A stretch of DNA of 27,614 nt from a virus (IMGVR_UViG_3300017788_000137:1-27614), one strand, 5' to 3'; positions 19,242 through 27,403 are shown, counted from the first letter of the stretch. Translations and numbers: made by a program. Notes: generated by a model not told the origin, from the sequence alone.

Positions 19242-20687
19242 GTGTACACCGGATACAACTTCTACGACCGGCCACTAGCGCAGAGGACTGTCACAAAAGT
19301 CCAAGACCCGAACACGGCATGGTTTGCGCAAGAGCCGCATTGGATTTTGATTGAAGACCTGCTGCAGGGCACCTATGGGATGCGTCGCAAGCATCGCCGG
19401 TATCTGCCGCAAGAACCGCGTGAACTGGACGAGTCCTATGACAACCGCCTAGCACGCAGCGTGGTGCCGCCGTACTATGTCCGCCTTGAGCGGATGCTGG
19501 CAGGGATGCTCACACGCAAGCCAGTCAGGCTTGACGATACGGCTGACGCAATCCGCGAGCAGTTGTTTGATGTTGACCTGCAAGGTAATGACCTCAATGT
19601 CTGGACCTACGAAACCGCACGCAAAATGGTCCGCTATGGGCACGTTGGTGTCTTGGTGGATGCACCGGCTTCTGGGGGTAGACCCTATTGGGTGAGCTAC
19701 ACGCCTAGGCAGATCCTTGGTTGGCGCACCGAACTACAAGAAGGCAAGCAGGTGTTGACGCAGTTGCGGCTGTCGGAAGTGGTCACAGTGCCTGATGGCC
19801 TGTACGGCGAAAAGGAAGTGCAGCAGATCCGGGTACTGACGCCTGGTGAATACCAACTGCACCGCAAGGATGACAACAGCGATTTTCAAATCGTCGATGA
19901 AGGCCGCACCAGTCTGTCGGAGATCCCGTTCAGCCTTGCTTATGCGCAACGGCATGGCTTTATGGAGTCGCGTCCGCCGCTTGAGGATATTGCCGAGCTG
20001 AACCTGAAGACCTATCAGATCCAGTCAGACCTCGACAACCAGCTTCACATCAGCGCCGTGCCGATGCTGGCGTTTTATGGCTTCCCGTCAGCAGCAGAGG
20101 AAGTCAGCGCTGGTCCTGGCGAGGCGATTGCATTTCCGGCTGATGGCCGCGCTGAGTACATCGAGCCGCAAGGCAAATCGTTTGAGGCTCAGTTCCGCAG
20201 GCTGGAACAACTGGCCATGCAGATCAACGAGCTTGGCCTGTCGGCAGTTCTTGGTCAAAAGCTGACTGCAGAAACCGCCGAGGCAAAACGCATTGACCGC
20301 AGCCAGGGCGACAGCACCATGATGGTGATCGCGCAAAACGTGCAGGACATGATCGACAACAGCCTGCAGTTTCACGCGCAGTACCTCGGCAACGCAACTG
20401 CTGCCGGTAGCGCTTATGTCAACCGCGACTTCCTTGGCGCACGCCTTGAGCCGCAAGACATTCAAGCACTGCTGTCGCTTTATACCGCTGGCACCATCAG
20501 CCAGGAAACGCTGCTGACCGAACTGGCAGAAGGCGATGTTCTTGGCGATAATTTTGATGTAGACGAAGAGCTTGAGGCTACATCCAATGCGGGGCTTGAC
20601 ATATCGTCTACTGGACTGGCTGACAGACTGGTTGGTAGCGCTGATGATCTTGGTGGAGCCGAAGAAACCGAGGCGACCGGGGATTGA
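19242..20687 (+). CDS. Portal protein (DUF4055-type)
   Basis: 481 residues with a GTG start 44 nt after terL. The segments ARSVVPPYYVRLERMLAGML, MVRYGHVGVLVDAPASGGRP, YWVSYTPRQILGWR and SAVPMLAFYGFP follow the DUF4055 portal family (usual length about 450-500). It forms the dodecameric ring at the head vertex through which DNA passes. The acidic Ser/Gly tail (about 440-481) may interact with scaffold. Neighbours terL and minor head protein agree. Confidence 0.88.
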   Translation: MYTGYNFYDRPLAQRTVTKVQDPNTAWFAQEPHWILIEDLLQGTYGMRRKHRRYLPQEPRELDESYDNRLARSVVPPYYVRLERMLAGMLTRKPVRLDDTADAIREQLFDVDLQGNDLNVWTYETARKMVRYGHVGVLVDAPASGGRPYWVSYTPRQILGWRTELQEGKQVLTQLRLSEVVTVPDGLYGEKEVQQIRVLTPGEYQLHRKDDNSDFQIVDEGRTSLSEIPFSLAYAQRHGFMESRPPLEDIAELNLKTYQIQSDLDNQLHISAVPMLAFYGFPSAAEEVSAGPGEAIAFPADGRAEYIEPQGKSFEAQFRRLEQLAMQINELGLSAVLGQKLTAETAEAKRIDRSQGDSTMMVIAQNVQDMIDNSLQFHAQYLGNATAAGSAYVNRDFLGARLEPQDIQALLSLYTAGTISQETLLTELAEGDVLGDNFDVDEELEATSNAGLDISSTGLADRLVGSADDLGGAEETEATGD

Positions 20688-20694
20688 TTACACA

Positions 20695-20907
20695 ATGTGC
20701 AAGCTGCCTGATGAGGTGCTTGCCTTGGTGCGTATGAAGTATTACCGAAACGGCAAAGCTGATGAGGTAGACGAAATGGTGATCATGGAAGATGGCCAAA
20801 ATGGTTATGACGCTTTTGCCGCAGCGGTCCGTGGTGCATTGACACGCGGCGCTGATGTAAGCATCAGATCGCAGTACCGGCCAGATCAGCTAGGGATTCT
20901 GGGATGA
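20695..20907 (+). CDS. Small hypothetical protein between portal and minor head protein
   Basis: 70 residues from ATG 20695: MCKLPDEVLALVRMKYYRNG, then a charged segment DEVDEMVIMEDGQNGYDAFA and a helix. It overlaps the next start as ATGA (20904-20907). The reading from 20572 runs inside the portal gene and is rejected. No known family. Confidence 0.6.
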   Translation: MCKLPDEVLALVRMKYYRNGKADEVDEMVIMEDGQNGYDAFAAAVRGALTRGADVSIRSQYRPDQLGILG

Positions 20908-22094
20908 GCACACCAGAAGCGCTATACCGCAATGCGATTGACCTGAACAGGTACAGCAACAGCGTTGGCCGTCGCATCATCAATGCTTACAACGACATCA
21001 TCATTGATGCGGTCAATCAGCTACGCACCATTGATGAGCTTGCCGCACCAGTCAAGGCTGCACGGCTGCGTGGGATCTTGGCGCAACTTAAAGACAGCCT
21101 CGGCACATGGGCAGGCGATGCAACCGAGCTGACTGCTGCCGAGCTGCAGGGCATTGCGCAGTTGCAGTCTGAGTTTGTCACCGATCAGCTAGCCAGGGCG
21201 CTGCCTGTCGGCGCTCGTGATGCAGTGCGCACCGTCGAGATCAGCCCGCAGTTTGCGCAGTCGGTGGTCACAACCGACCCGACGCAAATCAACGTGGTGG
21301 CGCTTAGCGATGACCTGTTTGCAGCCGTGCAAGGCGCACCGCAGACCTTTGCATTGACCGCTGCCCAGGGTGCCACCATCACGCTGCCTAATGGCGAGGT
21401 GGTCAGCAAAGCCTTTCGGGGCATTGCTGTAGACCAAGCCGAGCGGTTCAATCAAGTGGTAAGGCAAGGACTTCTTACTGGTGAACCGACACCCGAGATT
21501 GCTAAGCGGTTGATTGGCAACTTGCAGTTTGGCGAACGTGCCCGCAATGTTAGACAGCTCATCGCTGCAGGCGGCCAGGCCACAGCCGTTGCCGACAATC
21601 AAATTATGGCACTGGTGCGAACTAGCGTGAATCAGGTAGCGAACAGCGCCAGCCAGCAAGTATATGAGGCGAATCAAGACATCACTAAAAAGTATCGCTA
21701 TGTGGCAACACTGGATACCCGCACCAGCAGCATTTGCCGTGCACTGGATGGTCAAGAGTTTCCATATGGCAAAGGACCAATGCCGCCGCAGCATTTCAAC
21801 TGCCGCTCAACCACAGTGCCAGTAATCGATCCTGACATTCTGCCGCCGTCAACAACTGCAACACGCGCTAGCCAAGCAGGCCAAGTGCCGATCAACCAAA
21901 GCTATGGCGAGTGGCTTAGCAAGCAAGACCTGCCAACCAAGGCAAAAGCATTAGGCGCTAGCAAGGTTGCCTATTTCGACAAGCTGTCAGAAAAGTACGG
22001 ACCCAAAAATGCCATCGCCAAGCTTGTGCGCGATGATGGGAGTGAACTAACCTTGGACCAACTCAAAGCACGCTATGGACCTGCCAGGACTTAG
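20904..22094 (+). CDS. Minor head protein, SPP1 gp7 / Mu F-like morphogenesis
   Basis: 396 residues. The C-terminal ~110 residues contain YRYVATLDTRTSSICRALDG followed by MPPQHFNCRSTTVPVID, the signature of the phage head morphogenesis family with its paired Cys. The helical N-terminal part and IDVAERFNQ-type middle support the same fold. It binds the portal and enters the prohead in small copy number; in SPP1 it aids infection. The 4-nt overlap with the gene upstream and the 20-nt overlap downstream place it in the head operon. Confidence 0.88.
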   Translation: MSTPEALYRNAIDLNRYSNSVGRRIINAYNDIIIDAVNQLRTIDELAAPVKAARLRGILAQLKDSLGTWAGDATELTAAELQGIAQLQSEFVTDQLARALPVGARDAVRTVEISPQFAQSVVTTDPTQINVVALSDDLFAAVQGAPQTFALTAAQGATITLPNGEVVSKAFRGIAVDQAERFNQVVRQGLLTGEPTPEIAKRLIGNLQFGERARNVRQLIAAGGQATAVADNQIMALVRTSVNQVANSASQQVYEANQDITKKYRYVATLDTRTSSICRALDGQEFPYGKGPMPPQHFNCRSTTVPVIDPDILPPSTTATRASQAGQVPINQSYGEWLSKQDLPTKAKALGASKVAYFDKLSEKYGPKNAIAKLVRDDGSELTLDQLKARYGPART

Positions 22095-22383
22095 GCATTT
22101 CAAAGATGGCCTGATCTATAGCGATTCGGTCGAAGCATTGGTTGGTGAAGCTTGGGTCAGAGCTGTGCTGTGCCGCGCTGACAATGGCGATCAATACTGG
22201 GCGACGCCGGACATGGTTAGCCTTAGCCCAGTGACTGAATGGCGCCATGCCACTGAAGCGAGGCAAGAGTCAGGAAGTGATTTCGGAGAACATCCGCCGC
22301 GAGATCAAGGCAGGCAAGTCACCAAAACAAGCAGCAGCAATCGCGTACGCAAAAGCCGGAAAAAGCCGCAAGCGGAAGGCTAA
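22075..22383 (+). CDS. Hypothetical protein overlapping a second gene
   Basis: 102 residues. The first ~60 ([40 protein letters not shown]) look like a small beta-rich phage protein. From about residue 58 the frame overlaps the 47-residue gene at 22247 in another frame and becomes low-complexity Arg/Lys/Ser. The true C-terminus may be nearer 22250 if a frameshift or sequencing error removed a stop; otherwise the tail is simply overlap. Function unknown. Confidence 0.55.
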   Translation: MDLPGLRHFKDGLIYSDSVEALVGEAWVRAVLCRADNGDQYWATPDMVSLSPVTEWRHATEARQESGSDFGEHPPRDQGRQVTKTSSSNRVRKSRKKPQAEG

Positions 22384-22390
22384 AAAATGA
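22247..22390 (+). CDS. Small basic phage protein, DUF6496-like
   Basis: 47 residues: [20 protein letters not shown] then [20 protein letters not shown] and a basic tail. The SxNIRxEIxAGKxxKQAxAIAxxKAGKS pattern is the compact DUF6496-type phage protein. Its stop overlaps the next start as ATGA, so it is very probably real although it lies in a frame overlapping the 22075 gene. Role unknown; basic and probably nucleic-acid or capsid associated. Confidence 0.75.
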   Translation: MPLKRGKSQEVISENIRREIKAGKSPKQAAAIAYAKAGKSRKRKAKK

Positions 22391-22608
22391 AACGCGGTGA
22401 TCGGGTTAGCTGGGACTACCAAGGCACGCGCACCTTTGGCGTCATCACCAGCATCGGCGGTGAGCGAGCAACAATACCAACGCGCAGCGGTGGCAGCGTC
22501 ACCCGCGTCGGCAGCCAGGATGACCCGATCGTGCGGATCAAATCTGAGTCAACCGGCAATGCAGTAATCAAAAAGCGTTCAGAGCTGAAACCAGCACCAC
22601 GGCGATGA
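22387..22608 (+). CDS. DUF2945-like small Tudor/SH3-type protein
   Basis: 73 residues: [20 protein letters not shown], then [10 protein letters not shown] and [11 protein letters not shown] small beta-barrel with the GDRVSW start and KRSEL end matches the DUF2945 (hypervirulence-associated, Tudor-like) family. Biological role in phages unknown. It overlaps neighbours at both ends by 4 nt (22387-22390 and 22605-22608). Confidence 0.8.
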   Translation: MKRGDRVSWDYQGTRTFGVITSIGGERATIPTRSGGSVTRVGSQDDPIVRIKSESTGNAVIKKRSELKPAPRR

Positions 22609-22880
22609 GCATCACCTATCGCGGCGAAGAGTTTGAGGGCTACAACAAGCCCAAGCGGACGCCGAAGCATCCGACCAAATCGCACGCGGTACTAGCCAAG
22701 GATGGCGATACGGTCAAGCTGATCAGATTTGGTCAGCAGGGCGTCAGCGGCAGCCCTGCACGCGAAGGCGAATCTGCCGCAGCCAAAGCTAGGCGTGCAT
22801 CTTTCAAGGCAAGGCACGCCAGCAACATCGCTCGGGGAAAGATGTCGCCGGCTTACTGGGCGGACAAGGTGAAGTGGTAG
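22605..22880 (+). CDS. Conserved phage protein, DUF5872-like
   Basis: 91 residues: KSHAVLAKDGDTVKLIRFGQ, then GVSGSPAREGESAAAKARRA and KARHASNIARGKMSPAYWAD. This pattern is shared by a small conserved phage family (DUF5872-type) found in head gene clusters. No activity is known. ATGA overlap with the preceding gene. Its 3' end overlaps the antisense gene at 22804 by 77 nt. Confidence 0.8.
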   Translation: MSITYRGEEFEGYNKPKRTPKHPTKSHAVLAKDGDTVKLIRFGQQGVSGSPAREGESAAAKARRASFKARHASNIARGKMSPAYWADKVKW

Positions 22881-23070
22881 CAGTCTCTTGACGGTGTATC
22901 CACGTCTTCAGCTCGCAGATATAACGCCTCAGGTCATGTGCCCTAGCCGCGTGCCAACCGTTGCCGGTCTTGCGATACAAGTGCTCATGCCGGTCGATGG
23001 CATCAAGCGTTTGCTTGATTAGCGGGTTCCATGGTTCCCGCACTGGCGTATTCCACTCACGTTTTGACAT
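22804..23070 (-). CDS. Antisense small protein within the head operon
   Basis: 88 residues: MSKREWNTPVREPWNPLIKQ, TLDAIDRHEHLYRKTGNGWH, ARAHDLRRYICELKTWIHRQ, then a Pro/Ser tail lying over the plus-strand gene. The first ~62 residues look like a true helical protein and fill the plus-strand gap 22881-23121. It is the only minus-strand gene seen in the late block, so it must have its own promoter, probably in 23071-23121, but no strong -35/-10 is clear there. Function unknown. Confidence 0.6.
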   Translation of the reverse strand: MSKREWNTPVREPWNPLIKQTLDAIDRHEHLYRKTGNGWHAARAHDLRRYICELKTWIHRQETATTSPCPPSKPATSFPERCCWRALP

Positions 23071-23103
23071 GGCGCGAGCGAGCCATTACGATGACAGCGT
23101 AAT

Positions 23104-23118
23104 TAAGCCTGCGGCTTA
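23104..23118 (+). other. Hairpin just before the scaffold gene
   Basis: TAAGCC (23104-23109), loop TGC, GGCTTA (23113-23118), ending 3 nt before the scaffold ATG. It lies between the divergent scaffold and antisense genes and could affect translation start or act as a binding site. Confidence 0.4.
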
Positions 23119-23121
23119 TCC

Positions 23122-23796
23122 ATGTCTGATGAAGCACAAGCTCCTGTGGAGCAAAATGCCGAAGTAGCCAACATGCAAGCTGAACTTGACGCCATGCGGC
23201 GCAAGAACTCAGAGCTGTTAGACGAATACAAAAAAGCCATCGCCCAAGCAAAGGCTGTGCCGGATGGAGTCAATGTTGACGAGCTACTGGAGTTCAAGCG
23301 CAGCTATGAACAGCAGCAGCTTGAATCACAAGGCAAATACGCCGAAGCCAGACAAGCTCTGGAGCAGCAGTTCCGTGAGGCGACGGCGCAAAAGGACCAG
23401 CGCATTGCAGAACTTGAAAGCCGCGTCCGCGAACTGGAACTGGTAACACCTGCCGTGACCGCATTGGCGGACATCGTGCATGACCCCGACATGGTGCTAA
23501 AGACCAAGCTCAAGCCCGAAACAATCGAGCGCGAGCCTGATGGCACCGTCGTTGTAGTAGATGGCTACGAGCGCAAACCTGTTGCCGAATGGGCCAAGAC
23601 CCTGCCGGCATGGATGCAAAAGCAACCCAAGCCGCAGGGCAGTGGCGCCCCATCTAGCGGTGCAACAGGTGGCAGCATCCCGGCTGGCATGACTAATCCT
23701 TTCAACCGTGATTCATTCAATCTGACCGAACAAGCACGGCTATTTAAAACAGACCGTGACCTGTATGAAAGAATGAAAGCAATAGCTAACCGCTAA
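23122..23796 (+). CDS. Capsid scaffolding protein
   Basis: 224 residues, very acidic and helical. Long coiled coil from about 15 to 110 (AELDAMRRKNSELLDEYKKA, QALEQQFREATAQKDQRIAE, LESRVRELEL). A Gly/Ser-rich region around 175-195 is followed by a C-terminal basic helix NLTEQARLFKTDRDLYERMK that probably binds the major capsid protein. Position directly before the major capsid gene and the composition are typical of scaffold proteins, which shape the prohead and then leave. No protease is evident nearby. Confidence 0.85.
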   Translation: MSDEAQAPVEQNAEVANMQAELDAMRRKNSELLDEYKKAIAQAKAVPDGVNVDELLEFKRSYEQQQLESQGKYAEARQALEQQFREATAQKDQRIAELESRVRELELVTPAVTALADIVHDPDMVLKTKLKPETIEREPDGTVVVVDGYERKPVAEWAKTLPAWMQKQPKPQGSGAPSSGATGGSIPAGMTNPFNRDSFNLTEQARLFKTDRDLYERMKAIANR

Positions 23797-23804
23797 GCTG
23801 TTGT

Positions 23805-23836
23805 CACCGGCTGTGCTGGTGAATAGGGCTGTGCCC
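23805..23836 (+). other. Two adjacent TGT-loop hairpins upstream of the major capsid gene
   Basis: CACCGGC-TGT-GCTGGTG (23805-23821, one G-T pair) and GGGC-TGT-GCCC (23826-23836) lie in the 71-nt gap between scaffold and capsid genes. Neither has a T-run, so they are not simple terminators. They may stabilise or process the mRNA to raise capsid expression. Confidence 0.5.
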
Positions 23837-23867
23837 ACACCCGTAAATCCATTTTTGGTGATTCATC

Positions 23868-24896
23868 ATGGCGACTCTTCGCTCTGACATCATCATCCCA
23901 GAGGTTTTTACGCCTTACGTCATCGAACAAACCACCCTGCGTGATGCCTTCTTGGCTAGCGGTGTGGTGCAGCCGATGGCTGAGCTGAACGCTACTGAGG
24001 GTGGTGATTTTATCAACGTGCCTTTCTGGAAGGCCAACCTGTCTGGTGACTTCGAGGTGCTGTCTGATAGCAGCTCGCTGACCCCTGGCAAAATCACTGC
24101 TGACAAGCAAGTCGGCGTGATCCTGCACCGTGGCCGTGCTTTTGAGGCTCGTGACCTGGCTGCTCTTGCTGCCGGTTCTGACCCCATGGCAGCTATCGGC
24201 GCCAAGATCGCTGATTATGTTGCCAACCAGCGCCAGAAGGACCTGCTGTCCTGCTTGGCTGGTGTGTTCGGTAGCCTCGGCGGCACCACTAGCGCCGCTG
24301 CTTTCTTTGGCCTGACCATCGACGGCGAATCGGGTGATACCCCCACCACCCTGTCGCCTCGTCACGTTGCCGAAGCCAAGGCTCTGCTTGGCGATCAAGG
24401 TGACAAGCTGACCGCTATTGCTATGCACAGCAAGGTCTACTACGACCTGGTTGAGCGCAAGGCGATCGACTATGTGACCGCCGCCGAGGCTCGCACCACG
24501 ACTGACAACCAAACTCCTGATGTGTTCGCTGGCAGCATTGCCGGCGCCTACGCAGGTAGCCTCAGTGTCCCGACGTATTGCGGTCTGCGCGTCATCGTTT
24601 CCGATGATGTGCAAGTGGATAGCAATGAGTACGCCACCTACTTCTTTACCCAAGGCGCTGTTGCCTCGGGTGAGCAGATGGCAATGCAGACCGAAACCGA
24701 CCGTGACATCCTCGCCAAGAGCGATGCCATGTCGATCGACCTGCACTACTGCTACCACCCTGTTGGCGCTAAGTGGGGCGTGACCACCACCAACCCGACC
24801 CGCGCACAACTGGAGACCGTCGGCAACTGGTCGAAGGTGTACGAACTCAAGAACCTTGGGATCGTGCGTGCCACCAACACTTCTAACATGGATTGA
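23868..24896 (+). CDS. Major capsid protein
   Basis: 342 residues. Start MATLRSDIIIPEVFTPYVIE; internal GDFINVPFWKANLSGDFEVL, VGVILHRGRAFEARDLAALA, TAIAMHSKVYYDLVERKAID and YCGLRVIVSDDV. The pattern (long N-arm, P-domain helix with DPMAAIGAKIADYVANQRQK, A-domain) fits HK97-fold coat proteins of siphophages. Codon use is the most biased in the window (GCT/GGT/CTG rich), as expected for the most abundant protein. A 338-codon antisense frame over it is a shadow. Confidence 0.9.
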   Translation: MATLRSDIIIPEVFTPYVIEQTTLRDAFLASGVVQPMAELNATEGGDFINVPFWKANLSGDFEVLSDSSSLTPGKITADKQVGVILHRGRAFEARDLAALAAGSDPMAAIGAKIADYVANQRQKDLLSCLAGVFGSLGGTTSAAAFFGLTIDGESGDTPTTLSPRHVAEAKALLGDQGDKLTAIAMHSKVYYDLVERKAIDYVTAAEARTTTDNQTPDVFAGSIAGAYAGSLSVPTYCGLRVIVSDDVQVDSNEYATYFFTQGAVASGEQMAMQTETDRDILAKSDAMSIDLHYCYHPVGAKWGVTTTNPTRAQLETVGNWSKVYELKNLGIVRATNTSNMD

Positions 24897-24911
24897 TAGG
24901 AGGCACTAACC

Positions 24912-25319
24912 ATGGCATCTATTTTTGAACTGGAGAAGCCCGTTTTTGGGCGTTCTAACGAGAGCCTCACTGTTGTTGCTGCATCTGATGCAGCCACCAC
25001 GCTGACCGCCGCTCAGTCGGTGAACAGCTTGGTGATCATGACCCCTGGCGCTGCTCGTGACCTGACCACCGCTACGGCGGCTGCGATCGTTGCTGAGCTT
25101 GGCGATGGCGTCCGCGTTGGCACCAGCTTCTCGCTGATCGTGCGCAACGAGGCTGCCGCTACTCATGCCATCACCTTGGTGGCTGGCAGTGGCGTCACCT
25201 TGGCTACCGATAACACCAACACCGTGGCTGCGGCTAACACCCGTCAGTTCATCGGTCGCGTGACTGCTATCGGCACGCCTGCAATCACCATCTACAGCCT
25301 GCCCGCAGGCACCCACTGA
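24912..25319 (+). CDS. Probable capsid decoration or head protein
   Basis: 135 residues, beta-rich, Ala/Thr-rich (AASDAATTLTAAQSVNSLVI, LVAGSGVTLATDNTNTVAAA, RQFIGRVTAI). A perfect AGGAGG (24898-24903) with good spacing precedes the ATG, one of the strongest ribosome sites in the window, and codon bias equals that of the capsid gene. High expected expression and position right after the capsid gene suggest a decoration protein or head spike. No sequence family is certain. Confidence 0.7.
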   Translation: MASIFELEKPVFGRSNESLTVVAASDAATTLTAAQSVNSLVIMTPGAARDLTTATAAAIVAELGDGVRVGTSFSLIVRNEAAATHAITLVAGSGVTLATDNTNTVAAANTRQFIGRVTAIGTPAITIYSLPAGTH

Positions 25320-25498
25320 TGGGATTGTTTGCCTTTCGCAGGCAACGTGAAAAGGAGGCTGCTGCTAACGCGGCGGCCTCTCTTTCTGCGTCAGAACCTG
25401 CACCTAAACTAGAACTAGAGGAGGCGCCGACCGATGGCAGTAGTAATCGTGGCCACGCCAGGCGCGGCAAACGCAAACTCGTACTTGACGCTGGCTGA
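25319..25498 (+). CDS. Small head-region protein
   Basis: 59 residues starting at an ATG that shares one base with the preceding TGA (TGATG): MGLFAFRRQREKEAAANAAA, then SLSASEPAPKLELEEAPTDG and a basic end RGHARRGKRKL. The short hydrophobic/basic N-terminus with Ala/Pro linker and basic tail is typical of small siphophage proteins after the capsid gene. It overlaps the connector gene by 65 nt, and it contains that gene's Shine-Dalgarno. Function unknown. Confidence 0.65.
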   Translation: MGLFAFRRQREKEAAANAAASLSASEPAPKLELEEAPTDGSSNRGHARRGKRKLVLDAG

Positions 25499-25997
25499 TG
25501 CCACTGCCATCATTGATGGCTTTGTGCAGGATCCTGACGTACAACACTGGAACAGCGGCAACACCGATAGCCGCAACCGTGCATTGTTTACCGCAACGCA
25601 GAGGCTAGACCGTGAGCGGTTCCTTGGTGCCCGTGCTACTGATACACAGGCGCTGCAGTGGCCGCGCACCGGAGTGCGCAAGCCCGATACCTATATCAAT
25701 ACCTACACGGTTGGCTTTCCATTCCGCATCACTACGGACTACTTCACGGATACCGAAATCCCGCAGCAAATCAAGTATGCACAAGCTGTGCTGGCGGCGT
25801 ATTTGCACAACAACACCAGCGGCCTTGGCTTGAGCGGCCTTGAGGACTACAAAAATGTCAAGATTGGCAGCCTTGACGTGACGCCCAACCTTGGTTACGG
25901 CGCAGTCGGTGCTGACCGTGTGCCACCGCTGATGGAACGGTACCTCACTGGCCTTAGAATCAGTGGACCAGGCAACTTCTCAATTCGCCGGAGCTGA
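25434..25997 (+). CDS. Head-tail connector / DnaT-like family protein
   Basis: 187 residues. TPGAANANSYLTLADATAII, RNRALFTATQRLDRERFLGA then QALQWPRTGV match the phage family often annotated DnaT-like; its position after the capsid gene and its helical fold indicate a head-tail adaptor of the gp6/gp15 type instead of a replication protein. AGAGGAGG (25417-25424) is the ribosome site. It would bind under the portal. Confidence 0.8.
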   Translation: MAVVIVATPGAANANSYLTLADATAIIDGFVQDPDVQHWNSGNTDSRNRALFTATQRLDRERFLGARATDTQALQWPRTGVRKPDTYINTYTVGFPFRITTDYFTDTEIPQQIKYAQAVLAAYLHNNTSGLGLSGLEDYKNVKIGSLDVTPNLGYGAVGADRVPPLMERYLTGLRISGPGNFSIRRS

Positions 25998-25999
25998 TC

Positions 26000-26230
26000 A
26001 TGGGTTACAAGTACCCCGGTGCTGAATACATCAGCGATACCAGCGCCCACACTGGCCGCTTTGGCAAGATCGTGTCGCTTGAAGCCAGCACGGTGATCAG
26101 CGCCTTGACCGCACTGGACTACAGCGGCAATGCACTGACTTCTGTGGTGCTGGATCCTAGCTGCGAGCTTGAGGGTGTTTTCACAAGCATCACGTTGTCG
26201 GCTGGCTCTGTGGTCGCCTATAAGCTCTGA
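26000..26230 (+). CDS. Small neck/head protein
   Basis: 76 residues, beta-rich: MGYKYPGAEYISDTSAHTGR, GKIVSLEASTVISALTAL, then LEGVFTSITLSAGSVVAYKL. Overlaps the next gene by one base (TGATGG). The pattern resembles small beta-sandwich proteins seen near connectors; the exact role is unknown. Confidence 0.6.
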   Translation: MGYKYPGAEYISDTSAHTGRFGKIVSLEASTVISALTALDYSGNALTSVVLDPSCELEGVFTSITLSAGSVVAYKL

Positions 26231-26589
26231 TGGCACTTTCAGCCTCGCTGCGGTCAGTTGCCAGCAAGGTCGTCAACAAGTTTGGCGGTGATGTGACTTT
26301 TCGTAAGATCACATCAGGCGCCTACAACACCACCACTGGCGCATCGGCTGAAACCGCTGCGGACACTGGCATCAAGGGCGTGCTGGAAGACGTAAGCAAG
26401 CGTGAAGTAAACGATTTGATACAGGCGGGTGACAAGCGACTAATTATCGCTGCGTTAGACCTAAACGGCACCTTGCCTACAACGGCAGACAAAGTAGTGA
26501 TCAGCAGCCGCGTGCATCAGATCATCCGCGTTGACACGATCGAGCAAGACAACGAACCGATCAGCTACGAACTGATCCTGAGAGACTAA
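26230..26589 (+). CDS. Head closure (stopper) protein candidate
   Basis: 119 residues, mostly beta: VVNKFGGDVTFRKITSGAYN, GIKGVLEDVSKREVNDLIQA, GDKRLIIAALDLNGTLPTTA, then VHQIIRVDTIEQDNEPISYE. Order (connector, stopper, tail completion, terminator) and size fit the gp16/gpFII-like head closure group. Shares one base with the next ATG. Confidence 0.7.
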   Translation: MALSASLRSVASKVVNKFGGDVTFRKITSGAYNTTTGASAETAADTGIKGVLEDVSKREVNDLIQAGDKRLIIAALDLNGTLPTTADKVVISSRVHQIIRVDTIEQDNEPISYELILRD

Positions 26590-26987
26590 TGGCACGGACA
26601 ATCCGAGTTAGCGATATTGGCGATTACGTCAACGGGCAAATGGAAAAGCTGCTGCGTGCTGCGGTGCTGGAAACCGATAGCCTGCTGAAACAGGCCAGTC
26701 CTGTTGACACCGGCAGATTCAGGGCAAGCTGGCAGGTAGGTGAAAACTCTGCACCAGGCGGCCAAAAGCCAGAAGGCACTTACAGTGCAACGCCTTCCAT
26801 CGAGCGCCTTGGCTACCAGCAAGAACGCCTCGGCAACATTTATAGCGTCCACAACAACTTGTCTTATGCCGAGCCATTGGCAAACGGCAGCAGCAAACAA
26901 GCCGCGCCTGGCTGGGTGCAGGGCGTGGCCAAGGACGTTCAGGGTAGGGTGCGTACAGCGGCAGCCAAGATTGGCAGGGAATCATGA
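26589..26987 (+). CDS. HK97 gp10-like tail completion / neck protein
   Basis: 132 residues. A helical start is followed by LLKQASPVDTGRFRASWQVG, the diagnostic SPVDTGxLRxSW segment of the HK97 gp10 family. The middle has YSVHNNLSYAEPLANGSSKQ and the end is a helix. It helps join head and tail. Overlaps the next gene by ATGA. Confidence 0.85.
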   Translation: MARTIRVSDIGDYVNGQMEKLLRAAVLETDSLLKQASPVDTGRFRASWQVGENSAPGGQKPEGTYSATPSIERLGYQQERLGNIYSVHNNLSYAEPLANGSSKQAAPGWVQGVAKDVQGRVRTAAAKIGRES

Positions 26988-27403
26988 GCAGCACCTATAA
27001 CGACATCCGCGCTGCCATCGAAGGTCGCATCGCCACTGAAATGGCAGCAGCACCGGCGTATCCGGTCAGCTATCAGAATGTGCCGTTTACGCCACCTAAC
27101 AATACTCCATGGTTGCAGGTGTTCATCCGCTTTGGTGACAACGCCTACGCCACGCTGCTGGGACCCGCTACCGGCATGAATCGTCAAAATGGCGTGCTGA
27201 CGGTCAATGTCTACACGCCTGTCGGCCTTGGCGCTGGGGCTAACTTCACCATTGCCGAACGCGTCAAGGACCTGTTTGATCGTCGTACTGTGTCGCAGAT
27301 CATCTTTGATGCAGCATCCGGTCCGGCGCAAGTGACACCAGCAGCGCCTGAGCCATATTTTCAGACCCAACTTACGATTACATTTGAGGCATACCTCAAC
27401 TAG
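26984..27403 (+). CDS. Tail terminator protein (DUF4128-like)
   Basis: 139 residues: YNDIRAAIEGRIATEMAAAP, VSYQNVPFTPPNNTPWLQVF, GVLTVNVYTPVGLGAGANFT and a helix ERVKDLFDRR, ending in QTQLTITFEAYL. This alpha/beta arrangement is the gpU/DUF4128-type tail terminator that caps the tail tube before joining to the head. Position just before the major tail protein agrees. Confidence 0.82.
   Translation: MSSTYNDIRAAIEGRIATEMAAAPAYPVSYQNVPFTPPNNTPWLQVFIRFGDNAYATLLGPATGMNRQNGVLTVNVYTPVGLGAGANFTIAERVKDLFDRRTVSQIIFDAASGPAQVTPAAPEPYFQTQLTITFEAYLN

Noticed and set aside
20572-20694. N-terminal extension of the 20695 gene
   Set aside because: Runs inside the portal gene in another frame; ATG 20695 directly after the portal stop is the natural start.
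21189-21794. 201-codon minus-strand frame
   Set aside because: Lies inside the minor head protein gene; shadow.
23793-24809. 338-codon minus-strand open frame
   Set aside because: Fully antisense to the major capsid gene; its openness comes from the strong codon bias there. Sequence is low-complexity His/Gly/Val with no domain pattern.
25434-25997. DnaT-like replication protein
   Set aside because: Family label matches, but position between capsid and stopper genes makes a head-tail connector far more likely.
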